Positions 1 to 6,621 of a stretch of DNA of 7,756 bases are shown here, piece after piece. The notes under the pieces were generated by a model. The model was not told where the DNA came from. It searched no databases and saw only the letters and a list, made by a program, of their open reading frames with translations. Source of the stretch: CAVSZB01 sp964420395 (GTDB lineage Bacteria; Krumholzibacteriota; Krumholzibacteriia; LZORAL124-64-63); assembly GCA_964420395.1 (NCBI GenBank), contig CAYQTJ010000142.1:1-7756 (forward strand), written 5' to 3'. A program made the translations under genes and the position numbers. Numbering within the stretch: the first letter of the stretch is position 1; each line of letters begins with the position of its first letter.

Positions 1-480
1 GAGCGCGAGCGTCACCGTGAAGGCGAGGGGGATCTCCAGCAGCGGCGTCGTGACGAAGACGGCGGCGGGGCGATAGAGCGCGAACAGGAGCGGCGGGACG
101 ATCGCCCAGCGCCCCGGCAGCAGCCGGCGCGCCGCGACGTACAGCGTCCCCACGATGCCGAGCCAGAGCGCCGCCTGCAGGATGCGCACGCCGTGCGGCG
201 GCGGCCCGATCCGCAGCCCCTCCGGGTCGAGCTCGCGCCCGCTGCCGGTCGCCGCCACGAGCCACGGATAGAGGGGCGACATCACCGCCGGCTGGTCCGG
301 CAGCAGGCGCCCCCCCTGGATGGCGGCCGCCTCGCGCAGGTAGTGGGCCTCGTCGAGCACCGGGACCCGGGTAAGGATGGAGCGGTCGAGGCCGCGCCAC
401 AGCCCCCCCCAGAAGAGCGCCAGCAGGAGCAGCCCCACGCCCCACGCCGCCAGCCGGCGACGGTCGCGCGTCACCCGCAT
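1..480 (-). CDS. GT39/ArnT-like membrane glycosyltransferase, N-terminal part (runs off left edge)
   Basis: This is an open reading frame of 160 codons from ATG at 480 with no stop before position 1. The product looks like a polytopic inner-membrane GT-C glycosyltransferase of the GT39 (PMT/ArnT-like) group, which moves sugars from polyprenyl-phosphate carriers outside the membrane. A short basic N-terminus (RVTRDRRR) precedes a first hydrophobic segment at about residues 11-29. The Asp-Glu pair in VLDEAHYL (D43-E44) sits where GT39 enzymes carry their catalytic acidic pair in the first periplasmic loop, followed by the family-like MSPLYPWL (67-74). Further hydrophobic segments lie at about 98-116 and 125-145, and LLEIPLAF resembles the family's second acidic motif. 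The start is supported by GGGGAGG six bases upstream (487-493). It follows the YchF-like gene by 31 bp and is probably in its operon. The acceptor is unknown. Other GT-C families are possible. Confidence 0.72.
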   Translation of the reverse strand, partial: MRVTRDRRRLAAWGVGLLLLALFWGGLWRGLDRSILTRVPVLDEAHYLREAAAIQGGRLLPDQPAVMSPLYPWLVAATGSGRELDPEGLRIGPPPHGVRILQAALWLGIVGTLYVAARRLLPGRWAIVPPLLFALYRPAAVFVTTPLLEIPLAFTVTLAL

Positions 481-511
481 GCCGTGCCTCCCCGCCGTCC
501 GCGCCGCCCGC

Positions 512-1561
512 TCAGACGCTGAAGCGGATGTTCAGGACGTCGCCGTCGCGCACCTCGTACGCCTTCCCCTCGAGGCGCACCAGGTTGGCCCGCTTCGCCT
601 CGGCCAGCCCGCCGGCCTCCAGCAACTCCTCGCAGCCGCACACCTCGGCCCGGATGAACCCGCGCTCGAGGTCCGAGTGGATGACCCCCGCCGCCTCCGG
701 CGCCAGGGCCCCCTGCCGCACGGTCCAGGCGCGGCACTCGTCCTCGCCGACGGTGAAGAAGCTGTGCACGCCGAGCGCGCGATAGGCGGCGCGGATCGTG
801 CGCGGCAGCGCCGGCTCGGCGATCCCCAGCTCCGCCAGGTACTCCCCCTGCTCCGCGGGCGGCAGCTGCGCGATCTCCGCCTCGAGCCGCGCGCTGAGGT
901 CCACCACTTCGCCGCCGCGCGCGCGGGCCTGCGCCACGAGCGCGGGATCGACGCCCGCCTCGGGGCCGTTCAGCACGACGATCAGCGGCTTGAGGGTCAG
1001 GAAGGCGAAGCCCGACACGGAGCGCGCCTCGTCGGCCGAGACCGCCTCGAGCCGCAGCGGCTCCCCTTTCTCCAGCCGCGCGCGGAAGCGCTCCAGCAGC
1101 GCCCCCTCGAGCGGACTGGTCGGCTTGTTCCCCCGGCGCCGGTCGGTGGCGATCCGCTCCAGCCGGTTCTCGACGACCTGCAGGTCGGCCAGCGCCAGCT
1201 CGGTGGCGAGGTCGTCCAGCTCCGTCAGCGGCGCGTACGGCCCGAGCCCCTCGTCGAAGCAGCGGGCCACCTGCACGAGGGCGTCCATGCGCCGCCCGTG
1301 CTCCAGGAAGCGCACCCCCTCGCGCGCCCCGGCCGCCCCCTCCCCCGCGAGTCCCGGCACGTCGACCCACTCCACCGCGGCCGGCACGGTGCGGCGCGGC
1401 CGGAACATGGCCGACAGCCGTCCGAGGCGGGGATCGGGCACCGGCGCCACGGCCCGCAACGGCTCCACGCCCCCCTGCCCTACCGGCGCCGCGGCGCCGG
1501 TGATGGCGTTGTAGAGCGTGGTCTTGCCCGTGTAGCGGAACCCGACGATGCCGATCTGCAC
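512..1561 (-). CDS. Divergent YchF/OLA1-family P-loop NTPase with TGS (DUF933) C-terminal domain
   Basis: This 349-residue protein belongs to the Obg-related YchF/OLA1 family, ribosome-associated cytosolic NTPases that usually prefer ATP and run about 363 residues. The P-loop is GFRYTGKT (residues 7-14), the Walker B/G3 motif is DVPG (67-70), and the G4 position reads NGPE (198-201), the Asn-x-x-Glu form typical of YchF rather than NKxD. The TGS-like end is clear: RAWTVRQG, AAGVIHSDLERGFIRAEV (291-308), RLEGKAYEV and DGDVLNIRFSV. Two canonical parts are missing. Switch I lacks the conserved PFxTI segment with its G2 threonine, and the loop after G3 lacks SKGEGLGN. I therefore read it as a paralogue, not the canonical housekeeping YchF, and give no symbol. 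The GTG start at 1561 is chosen because VQIGIVGF is the family's N-terminus and GGGAGG lies five bases upstream. The frame stays open further upstream but without family similarity. Confidence 0.92.
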   Translation of the reverse strand: MQIGIVGFRYTGKTTLYNAITGAAAPVGQGGVEPLRAVAPVPDPRLGRLSAMFRPRRTVPAAVEWVDVPGLAGEGAAGAREGVRFLEHGRRMDALVQVARCFDEGLGPYAPLTELDDLATELALADLQVVENRLERIATDRRRGNKPTSPLEGALLERFRARLEKGEPLRLEAVSADEARSVSGFAFLTLKPLIVVLNGPEAGVDPALVAQARARGGEVVDLSARLEAEIAQLPPAEQGEYLAELGIAEPALPRTIRAAYRALGVHSFFTVGEDECRAWTVRQGALAPEAAGVIHSDLERGFIRAEVCGCEELLEAGGLAEAKRANLVRLEGKAYEVRDGDVLNIRFSV

Positions 1562-1616
1562 GCGAACCTCCCGGCGGAAACGGAAGCGGGCGGCGCCGTC
1601 CCGGGCGCCGGGCGTC

Positions 1617-1645
1617 AATATAGTGCATGCCCCGGCCCCCGTCCG
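1617..1645 (-). promoter_or_regulatory. Weak candidate promoter for the YchF-like gene
   Basis: In the 104-bp gap between the methyltransferase stop and the YchF-like start, the only AT-rich patch reads TATATT on the minus strand (1617-1622), a five-of-six match to a sigma70 -10 box. At 17 bp spacing the -35 position reads CGGACG (1640-1645), only three of six. A start near 1610 would give a leader of about 50 nt. The site suggests the YchF-like and glycosyltransferase genes may have their own promoter, but read-through from the methyltransferase gene is equally possible. Confidence 0.25.
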
Positions 1646-1665
1646 GAACAAAGCGGCGCCGCGGC

Positions 1666-2559
1666 TCAGCCCCGCAGGCGCGCCACGATGCCGGCCGCCG
1701 GGCGCCCGTCGGGATCGTCGTCCTCCCGGTGGACCAGCGTCTCGAACGGCGGATCGGGAAACAGGCGGAGCAACTCGCCCGGCTCCAGCAGGAAGCGCGG
1801 CCGCATCGCCGCCGTGCGCTCCCCCGCGCGCCGGAAGGTGCGGACCATCGCCACGCCGCCCGGCTGCAGCCGCCGCGCGAGGCCGCGCAGCAGCGGCCGC
1901 TCCAGGTAGCGGAACGCCAGCGCGGCGGCCCACGGACCGGGCGGCACCGCGTCGGCCTCGCCCAGGTCGCGCGCCAGCAGGGTGACGCGCGCCGGATCGA
2001 CCCCTTCCGCCCGGATCAGCTGCCGCGCCAGTTCGAGCGCGTCGGGCAGGTGGTCGATCGCGGTGACCGCGTAGCCCCGCGCCGCCAGCCAGACGCTCGC
2101 CCGCCCGCTGCCGGCGCCGAGGTCGAGCACCGGGCCGGCGGCCGGCGGCGGCAACAGCGCCGCCAGCTCGCGCAGGAAGGGGTGCGGACGCCAGAGCCCG
2201 GTCGGGCCGGGCCCGGTCGCGACGGCGTCGGCCGGCAGGCGCGCCAGCGCTTCCGCGTCGCACAGGCAGGCGTCCACGTCGGGCCGGCCGCGGGCCCGCA
2301 GGCCGTCGCGCGCGGCGCGCGCCGCGGCGGGGGTGTCGGCCAGGACAAGCAGCGGCTCGTGGCGCGACGGCAACAGCACGACCGGCAGCGCCTCGGCCAG
2401 CGCCCGCTCGCTCCAGGGGGGGGACGGCAGCGGCCGGTTACAGGCTCCCGCCACGTGCCCGGCCACGAACGCGGCGGCGGGCCGCACGTCGAGGAGGTTC
2501 CCGAGCCGCCAGGCCGGGTGGGCCGGCGCCGCGGCCGCCGCGATCAACGGGTCGTCCAT
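1666..2559 (-). CDS. Rhodanese-like domain fused to class I SAM-dependent methyltransferase
   Basis: This 297-residue protein has two domains. Residues about 15-105 look like a rhodanese homology domain: LLDVRPAAAFVAGHVAGACN (22-41) matches the LDVRxxxEFxxGHIxGAxN signature. The loop that should carry the catalytic Cys (usually C-x4-R) reads LADTPAAARAA (73-83), with no cysteine, so sulfur transfer there is unlikely. Residues about 125-297 form a Rossmann-type methyltransferase: motif I VLDLGAGSGRA (144-154), an acidic residue after strand 2 (D169 in TAIDH), FRYLERPLL (217-225) and PGGVAMVRTF (233-242). This resembles the TehB-like proteins whose corresponding strand reads NYLHRPL. The substrate is unknown. 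ATG 2559 is preceded by AAGGGGGG. It faces the alkyltransferase gene divergently across 104 bp and may lead the minus-strand cluster. The methyltransferase assignment is firm, the pseudo-rhodanese reading moderately firm. Confidence 0.87.
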   Translation of the reverse strand: MDDPLIAAAAAPAHPAWRLGNLLDVRPAAAFVAGHVAGACNRPLPSPPWSERALAEALPVVLLPSRHEPLLVLADTPAAARAARDGLRARGRPDVDACLCDAEALARLPADAVATGPGPTGLWRPHPFLRELAALLPPPAAGPVLDLGAGSGRASVWLAARGYAVTAIDHLPDALELARQLIRAEGVDPARVTLLARDLGEADAVPPGPWAAALAFRYLERPLLRGLARRLQPGGVAMVRTFRRAGERTAAMRPRFLLEPGELLRLFPDPPFETLVHREDDDPDGRPAAGIVARLRG

Positions 2560-2596
2560 GCTCCCCCCTTCCGCTCCGCCACCGCGGGCGGGCGCT

Positions 2597-2613
2597 AGGC
2601 GCGCCGCGCGCCT
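2597..2613. repeat. Perfect 7+7 inverted repeat in divergent intergenic region (possible operator)
   Basis: AGGCGCG-CCG-CGCGCCT is a perfect inverted repeat with a 3-bp centre. It lies between the divergent methyltransferase and alkyltransferase genes and ends two bases before the extended -10 of the latter, so it covers that promoter's -35 and spacer region. The placement suits an operator, but arms made mostly of G and C are easily produced by chance in this DNA. No regulator is known for it. Confidence 0.35.
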
Positions 2614-2615
2614 TC

Positions 2616-2624
2616 TGCTAGAAT
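2616..2624 (+). promoter_or_regulatory. Extended -10 promoter of the alkyltransferase gene
   Basis: TGCTAGAAT is an extended -10 element (TG, one base, then TAGAAT, five of six to TATAAT) in otherwise GC-rich sequence. The -35 position at 17 bp spacing (TAGGCG, 2596-2601) is poor, which extended -10 promoters tolerate. Transcription would start near 2631, giving a leader of about 33 nt before the ATG at 2664. Confidence 0.5.
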
Positions 2625-2663
2625 CCGCTCTCCGCTGCCGCGTCCGGACGGCCGGGGAGAATC

Positions 2664-3308
2664 ATGGTCCTGCGCCACACGCTGCTGCTGACCGTCATCG
2701 GCCCGCTCCTGGCCGCCGCCAGCGAGCGCGGACTGCTGTGCCTGAGGTTCATGCACGAGCGCCACGAGTACCGGCCGCGCGCCCGCGCGCTCGCCCGCTC
2801 CTACGGCCGCGTCGTCGGGGAGGCGCCGCCGGCCGCAGACGAGCCGGCCGACGACCCCGGGGCCGACGTCCCGGCCCGGCGGCCGCCCCCGCCCGATCCC
2901 CGCGAGGAGATCGAGGCGGTGGAGGACCCCGCCGCCTTCGCCCCGCTGGCGACGCAGCTGGGCGAGTACTTCTGCGGACGCCGGCAGGAGTTCGACCTCC
3001 CCCTCGACCTGCGCGGCACCCTGTTCCAGATGCGGGTCTGGCGTCAACTGCTGAACATACCGTACGGCCGGCTGCGCACCTACCGGCAGGTGGCCGCGGA
3101 GATCGACCGTCCCGGCGCGGCGCGCGCCGTGGGGCAGGCGGTCGGCGACAACCCGGTCTCCATCATCGTGCCGTGCCACCGCGTGATCGGCGCCGGCGGC
3201 AACCTGGTGGGGTTCGGCGGCGGCCTCACGCTCAAGGGGCAGCTCCTGCGCCTGGAGGGGCACACCCTGGGCGAGAAGCCGCGGATCGTGGAGCCGCGGC
3301 TGTTCTGA
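2664..3308 (+). CDS. ogt: Methylated-DNA--[protein]-cysteine S-methyltransferase (O6-alkylguanine-DNA alkyltransferase)
   Basis: This is a suicide DNA-repair protein that moves alkyl groups from O6-alkylguanine to its own cysteine. The C-terminal domain is complete: GTLFQMRVWRQLLNIPYGRL (118-137), the helix-turn-helix YRQVAAEIDRPGAARAVG (140-157) with the Arg finger (R154) that flips the base out, Asn163, and the active site IVPCHRVIG with acceptor Cys171, then GFGGGLTLKGQLLRLEG with Glu198. The usual Tyr of the YxGG segment is Phe184. The N-terminal domain begins normally (LLTVIGPLLAAASERGLLCL) but carries a Pro/Asp/Arg-rich stretch at about residues 32-90, making the 214-residue protein longer than the roughly 160-180 usual for Ogt. 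No Ada-type zinc domain or AraC domain is present. GGGGAG stands four bases before the ATG at 2664. The gene appears to be transcribed alone from the extended -10 promoter. Confidence 0.95.
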   Translation: MVLRHTLLLTVIGPLLAAASERGLLCLRFMHERHEYRPRARALARSYGRVVGEAPPAADEPADDPGADVPARRPPPPDPREEIEAVEDPAAFAPLATQLGEYFCGRRQEFDLPLDLRGTLFQMRVWRQLLNIPYGRLRTYRQVAAEIDRPGAARAVGQAVGDNPVSIIVPCHRVIGAGGNLVGFGGGLTLKGQLLRLEGHTLGEKPRIVEPRLF

Positions 3309-3335
3309 GCCGGCCGCCTGCCCGCGCTTTTGATG

Positions 3336-3347
3336 GCCACCAGTGGC
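3336..3347. repeat. Short inverted repeat upstream of glgP
   Basis: GCCAC-CA-GTGGC lies in the 157-bp gap between the alkyltransferase stop and glgP. It follows a T4 run and precedes an AT-rich patch (TGATTTATGCT, 3353-3363) that may hold glgP promoter elements, although no well-spaced -35/-10 pair can be defined. The two-base centre argues against a stable RNA hairpin. An operator is possible but unsupported by anything else. Confidence 0.2.
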
Positions 3348-3465
3348 GGTCCTGATTTATGCTGACGGTCGAGGCTCCGAAGGCCGGCCCTACACCCGCC
3401 CCTTCCCCCGCCGATAACGGAGCCACAGGCCCATACCCCCGCTCCCCCGTCCCGGAGAGTGCCGC

Positions 3466-6090
3466 ATGTCGATCGTGAGACGCTTCGTGGTCACCCCGAG
3501 CCTGCCGGTGAAGCTGCAGCCGCTGCTGCAGATCGCCCACAACGTCTGGTGGACCTGGAATCCCGAGGCGATCCAGCTCCTGCGGCGGGTCGACTCCGAC
3601 CTGTGGGAGAAGCACTCCCACAACCCGGTGGCGATCCTCGGCAACCTCACCACCGAGCGGGTGGACGAGCTGCTGCGCGACACCGCGTTCCTGGCCAACC
3701 TGGAGCGGGTGCGCGCCGAGCTGGACCGCTACCTGACGTTCGAGACCTGGTTCGACCACGAGCACGCCGACGCCGGCAAGGGCCGGATCGGCTACTTCTC
3801 GCTGGAGTTCGGCCTGCACGAGTGCCTGCCGCTCTACTCGGGCGGCCTGGGCATCCTGGCCGGCGATCACCTCAAGTCGGCCAGCGACCTCGGCATCCCG
3901 CTCGTCGGCGTGGGCCTCGCCTACCAGCGCGGCTACTTCCGGCAGTACCTCAACCACGACGGCTGGCAGCAGGAGGAGTACCGGGAGAACGACTTCTACA
4001 ACATGCCGATGACCGAGGAGCGCGACGAGTCGGGCCAGCCGGTGCTCATCGAGGTGGAGTTCCCCGGCCGCACGGTCGTGGCGCGGGTCTGGCGGGTGCA
4101 GGTGGGCCGCAATCCCCTGCTGCTGCTCGACACCAACCTGGCGGCCAACCGCCCCGATGACCGCGAGATCACCAGCGTCCTCTACGGCGGCGACCTCGAC
4201 ATGCGCATCCGCCAGGAGATCCTGCTCGGCATCGGCGGGCTGCGCATGCTGGCGAAGCTCGGCTACGAACCGACCGTCTGCCATCTCAACGAGGGGCACT
4301 CGGCGTTCCTGAGCCTCGAGCGGATCCGCCGCCTGATGCAGATCGAGAAGCTGCCCTACCGGACGGCGTTCGAGGTGGTGCGCGCGAGCACCGTGTTCAC
4401 GACGCACACCCCGGTGCCGGCCGGCAACGACGCCTTCCCCGCCGACATGGTGACCCACTACCTCGGGCCGGTGGCGCACGACCTCGGGCTCGACATGGAC
4501 CAGTTCCTCGCCCTCGGCCGGCAGGACCCCGGCAACCGCGTCGAGCCGTTCTGCATGACGGTGCTGGCGCTGCGCCTCGCCCAGTTCAGCAACGGCGTGA
4601 GCGAGCTGCACGGCCAGGTCTCGCGCGCGATGTGGCGCCGCATCTGGCCGGGGGTGCCCGAGGAGGAGATCCCGATCACCCACGTCACGAACGGGATCCA
4701 CACGCAGTCCTGGAACTGCTCCGAGATCGCGCGGCTCTACGAGCGGTACCTCGGCCCGCGCTGGTACGAGGAGCCGACGAACCAGCTGGTCTGGGAGCGG
4801 GTGGCGCGGATCCCCGACTCGGAGCTGTGGCGCAGCCACGAGCGGATGCGCGAGCGCCTGGTCGGCTTCGTGCGCGGCCGGCTCCACACGCAGCTGCAGC
4901 GCCGGGGCGTCAACCGGGCGCAGATCACCGACGCCGAGGAAGTGCTCGACCCGGAGGCGCTGACGATCGGCTTCGCGCGCCGCTTCGCCACCTACAAGCG
5001 GGCGAACCTGATCCTGCGCGATCCGCAGCGCCTGGCGCGCATCCTCAACAACGCCGACCGTCCGGTGCAGCTGATCTTCGCCGGCAAGGCGCATCCGAAG
5101 GACCATCCCGGCAAGGAGCTGATCCGCCAGATCATCCACCTGTCGCAGCAGCCGGAGTTCTGCCGCCGCATCGTGTTCATCGAGAACTACGACATCGAGG
5201 TGGCGCGCTACATGGTGCAGGGGGTCGACGTCTGGCTGAACAACCCGCGCCGCCCCCTCGAGGCGAGCGGCACGTCGGGCATGAAGGTGCCGGTCAACGG
5301 CGGCATCAACCTCTCCATTCTCGACGGCTGGTGGTGCGAGGGGTACAAGGGCGACAACGGCTGGGCGATCGGCGCCGGCGAGGAGTACGAGGACACCGCG
5401 TACCAGGACGAGGTGGAGACGCTCGCCCTCTACGACCTGCTCGAGGCCGAGATCGTGCCGACGTTCTACGAGCGCGGCAATGACAGCGTGCCGCGCGACT
5501 GGGTGCGCATCATGAAGAACTCGATGCGCCGGGTCTGCGCGAACTTCAACACCAACCGCATGGTCGAGGAGTACGTGCAGCGCTTCTACATCCCGTGCGT
5601 GCACGGGGCGGAGCGCCTGGCGGCGGACCAGTACGCCGGCGCCGGCAGCCAGGCGCAGTGGCGCGCCGACATGGGCGCCCGCTGGCCGGAGGTGCAGGTG
5701 ACGGAGGTGCGCGCGGAGGTCGACCGCTCCCGGCCGATGGGCTCGCGGCTGCCGGTCACCGCCACGGTCCGCCTCGGCGGCCTGCCCCCGAGCGACGTCC
5801 TGGTGGAGATCTACCACGGGCCGCTCGACTTCAACGGCGTCATCGTCCAGGGCGAGACGACGACCATGCTCCCCACCGGCCAGCCGTCCGGCGGCCTGCT
5901 GACCTACGCGGGCGACATCCCCTGCCGCCGCTCCGGCCTGCGCGGCTTCACGATCCGCATCGTGCCGCACCGCGAGGGGACGCTGCTGGGCCGCTTCGAA
6001 ACGGGGCTCGTGCGCTGGTGGGACACGGAGGGGGCGCCGCCGGTGCCGGGCGCGACCCACCCGATCGACGCCTCCACGGCCACGCGCTGA
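3466..6090 (+). CDS. glgP: Alpha-glucan (glycogen/starch/maltodextrin) phosphorylase, DUF3417 type
   Basis: This is a GT35 phosphorylase of 874 residues that releases glucose-1-phosphate from alpha-1,4-glucans, using PLP, in the cytosol. It is the shorter subfamily with an N-terminal DUF3417 region (about residues 13-110, including IAHNVWWTWNPEA) instead of the classical muscle/E. coli N-terminus. The catalytic part contains YFSLEFGLHECLPLYSGGLG (110-129), LAGDHLKSASDLG, THTPVPAGND (313-322), RFATYKR (506-512) in the phosphate-binding region, and EASGTSGMK, in which Lys607 is the PLP-binding lysine. An Ig-like C-terminal region (about 745-855) ends the protein, as is usual for this type. The ATG at 3466 has GGAG eight bases upstream. 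No other glycogen gene is beside it. It converges on the winged-helix gene with an 18-bp gap. All key motifs are intact and the assignment is secure. The preferred glucan length cannot be read from sequence. Confidence 0.97.
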   Translation: MSIVRRFVVTPSLPVKLQPLLQIAHNVWWTWNPEAIQLLRRVDSDLWEKHSHNPVAILGNLTTERVDELLRDTAFLANLERVRAELDRYLTFETWFDHEHADAGKGRIGYFSLEFGLHECLPLYSGGLGILAGDHLKSASDLGIPLVGVGLAYQRGYFRQYLNHDGWQQEEYRENDFYNMPMTEERDESGQPVLIEVEFPGRTVVARVWRVQVGRNPLLLLDTNLAANRPDDREITSVLYGGDLDMRIRQEILLGIGGLRMLAKLGYEPTVCHLNEGHSAFLSLERIRRLMQIEKLPYRTAFEVVRASTVFTTHTPVPAGNDAFPADMVTHYLGPVAHDLGLDMDQFLALGRQDPGNRVEPFCMTVLALRLAQFSNGVSELHGQVSRAMWRRIWPGVPEEEIPITHVTNGIHTQSWNCSEIARLYERYLGPRWYEEPTNQLVWERVARIPDSELWRSHERMRERLVGFVRGRLHTQLQRRGVNRAQITDAEEVLDPEALTIGFARRFATYKRANLILRDPQRLARILNNADRPVQLIFAGKAHPKDHPGKELIRQIIHLSQQPEFCRRIVFIENYDIEVARYMVQGVDVWLNNPRRPLEASGTSGMKVPVNGGINLSILDGWWCEGYKGDNGWAIGAGEEYEDTAYQDEVETLALYDLLEAEIVPTFYERGNDSVPRDWVRIMKNSMRRVCANFNTNRMVEEYVQRFYIPCVHGAERLAADQYAGAGSQAQWRADMGARWPEVQVTEVRAEVDRSRPMGSRLPVTATVRLGGLPPSDVLVEIYHGPLDFNGVIVQGETTTMLPTGQPSGGLLTYAGDIPCRRSGLRGFTIRIVPHREGTLLGRFETGLVRWWDTEGAPPVPGATHPIDASTATR

Positions 6091-6094
6091 ACCG

Positions 6095-6106
6095 GCGCCG
6101 CGGCGC
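6095..6106. repeat. 12-bp perfect palindrome between convergent stops
   Basis: GCGCCGCGGCGC fills most of the 18-bp gap between the glgP stop and the stop of the opposing winged-helix gene. It has no T-tract on either side, so it is not a classical intrinsic terminator. It may be a weak bidirectional hairpin (GCGC stem, four-base loop) or chance. Confidence 0.3.
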
Positions 6107-6108
6107 GG

Positions 6109-6519
6109 TCAGTCCGCCAGCCCCGGCACCAGTCGCCGCAGGTCCTCCACGTACGCGCCGAAGCGCCGCGCGCCGTCTCCGGTCAGCCGGACGATGGTGC
6201 GCGGCCGCCTGCCGACGAACCCCTTCTCGATCTCCACCACCCCCCCCTCCTGCAGACGGGTGAGGTGCACCGACAGGGTGCCGTCGGTCATGCCGACCAA
6301 TGCGCGCAGTTCCGTGAACGGAAGCGTTCCGAGGCGGGCCAGCTGGCAGAGGATGAGCAGACGCCCCCGGCTGTGCAACAGCTCGGGCAGCGGGGCGTCC
6401 ACCGGCGGCAGCGCCGCCGAGGATTCAGTCAAGCCCGCGGGGCCTCCCTGCCCAGCCGGCGGCCGTCCCTGGCCCCCGGTCCCGGAAGGAGGCGGCGCCT
6501 CCCCCGGAGAGCGGTTCAT
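6109..6519 (-). CDS. Small winged-helix transcriptional regulator (HTH_34/ArsR-MarR-like)
   Basis: This is a compact DNA-binding regulator. The domain runs from about residue 47 to 127 of the ATG form: LHSRGRLLILCQLARLG, then the helix-turn-helix LPFTELRALVGMTDGTLSVHL (67-87), the wing EGGVVEIEKGFVGRRPRT (91-108) and LTGDGARRFGAYVEDL. This fits the HTH_34 winged-helix family (PF13601 as I recall it), in which TDGTLSVHL corresponds to the recognition helix. No metal-binding or ligand domain is visible. The start is uncertain: ATG 6519 (136 residues) has no well-spaced ribosome site, GTG 6564 has none, and TTG 6432 would give 107 residues, closer to the family size, with GGGAGG ten bases upstream. 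The stretch before TTG 6432 is Pro/Gly-rich and unlike the family. A strong promoter with an inverted repeat lies upstream (6783-6812), suggesting autoregulation. The target genes are unknown; the divergent rocD is one candidate. Confidence 0.82.
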   Translation of the reverse strand: MNRSPGEAPPPSGTGGQGRPPAGQGGPAGLTESSAALPPVDAPLPELLHSRGRLLILCQLARLGTLPFTELRALVGMTDGTLSVHLTRLQEGGVVEIEKGFVGRRPRTIVRLTGDGARRFGAYVEDLRRLVPGLAD

Positions 6520-6550
6520 CCCGCCAGTTCGGGAGCGCCGTGTCGCGGTT

Positions 6551-6576
6551 CCTTCGCCGGCCACTGAAGGCGAAGG
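6551..6576. repeat. 8-bp perfect stem-loop
   Basis: CCTTCGCC (6551-6558) and GGCGAAGG (6569-6576) form a perfect inverted repeat with a 10-base loop. On the minus strand it is the stem nearest the ATG at 6519, so it would sit in the 5' leader and could affect access to the ribosome site. Confidence 0.4.
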
Positions 6577-6583
6577 GGGCGAC

Positions 6584-6621
6584 CGGGGGGCGGTTCCCGC
6601 ATCCGGGCGATCCGCCCCCCG
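6584..6621. repeat. 10-bp perfect stem-loop with nested hairpin
   Basis: CGGGGGGCGG (6584-6593) is exactly complementary in inverted orientation to CCGCCCCCCG (6612-6621). The 18-base interval contains CCCG-CATC-CGGG, so the whole can fold as a two-tier hairpin. No U-tract follows on either strand, so it is not an intrinsic terminator. It is the longest perfect stem I found in the window. Confidence 0.5.

Noticed and set aside
1562..2263. N-terminal extension of the YchF-like frame upstream of GTG 1561, up to 2263.
   Set aside because: The extension overlaps the methyltransferase gene in another frame, is Arg/Ala/Gly-rich, and family similarity plus a ribosome site both begin at 1561.
377..2598. 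Long plus-strand frames (377-1909 and 1627-2598) opposite the YchF-like and methyltransferase genes.
   Set aside because: The translations are Arg/Pro/Gln-rich without domains and shadow well-supported minus-strand genes.
3291..3331. Possible intrinsic terminator after the alkyltransferase gene (GCGGC/GCCGC pairing followed by TTTT).
   Set aside because: The stem is only five pairs, overlaps the coding end, and the T-run is short and about ten bases from the stem.
3232..6060. A 942-codon open frame on the minus strand opposite glgP, longer than glgP itself.
   Set aside because: Its composition (His, Val, Ala, Arg-rich, no recognisable domain) is what a GC-rich gene produces on its antisense strand; glgP has every family motif in the other direction.
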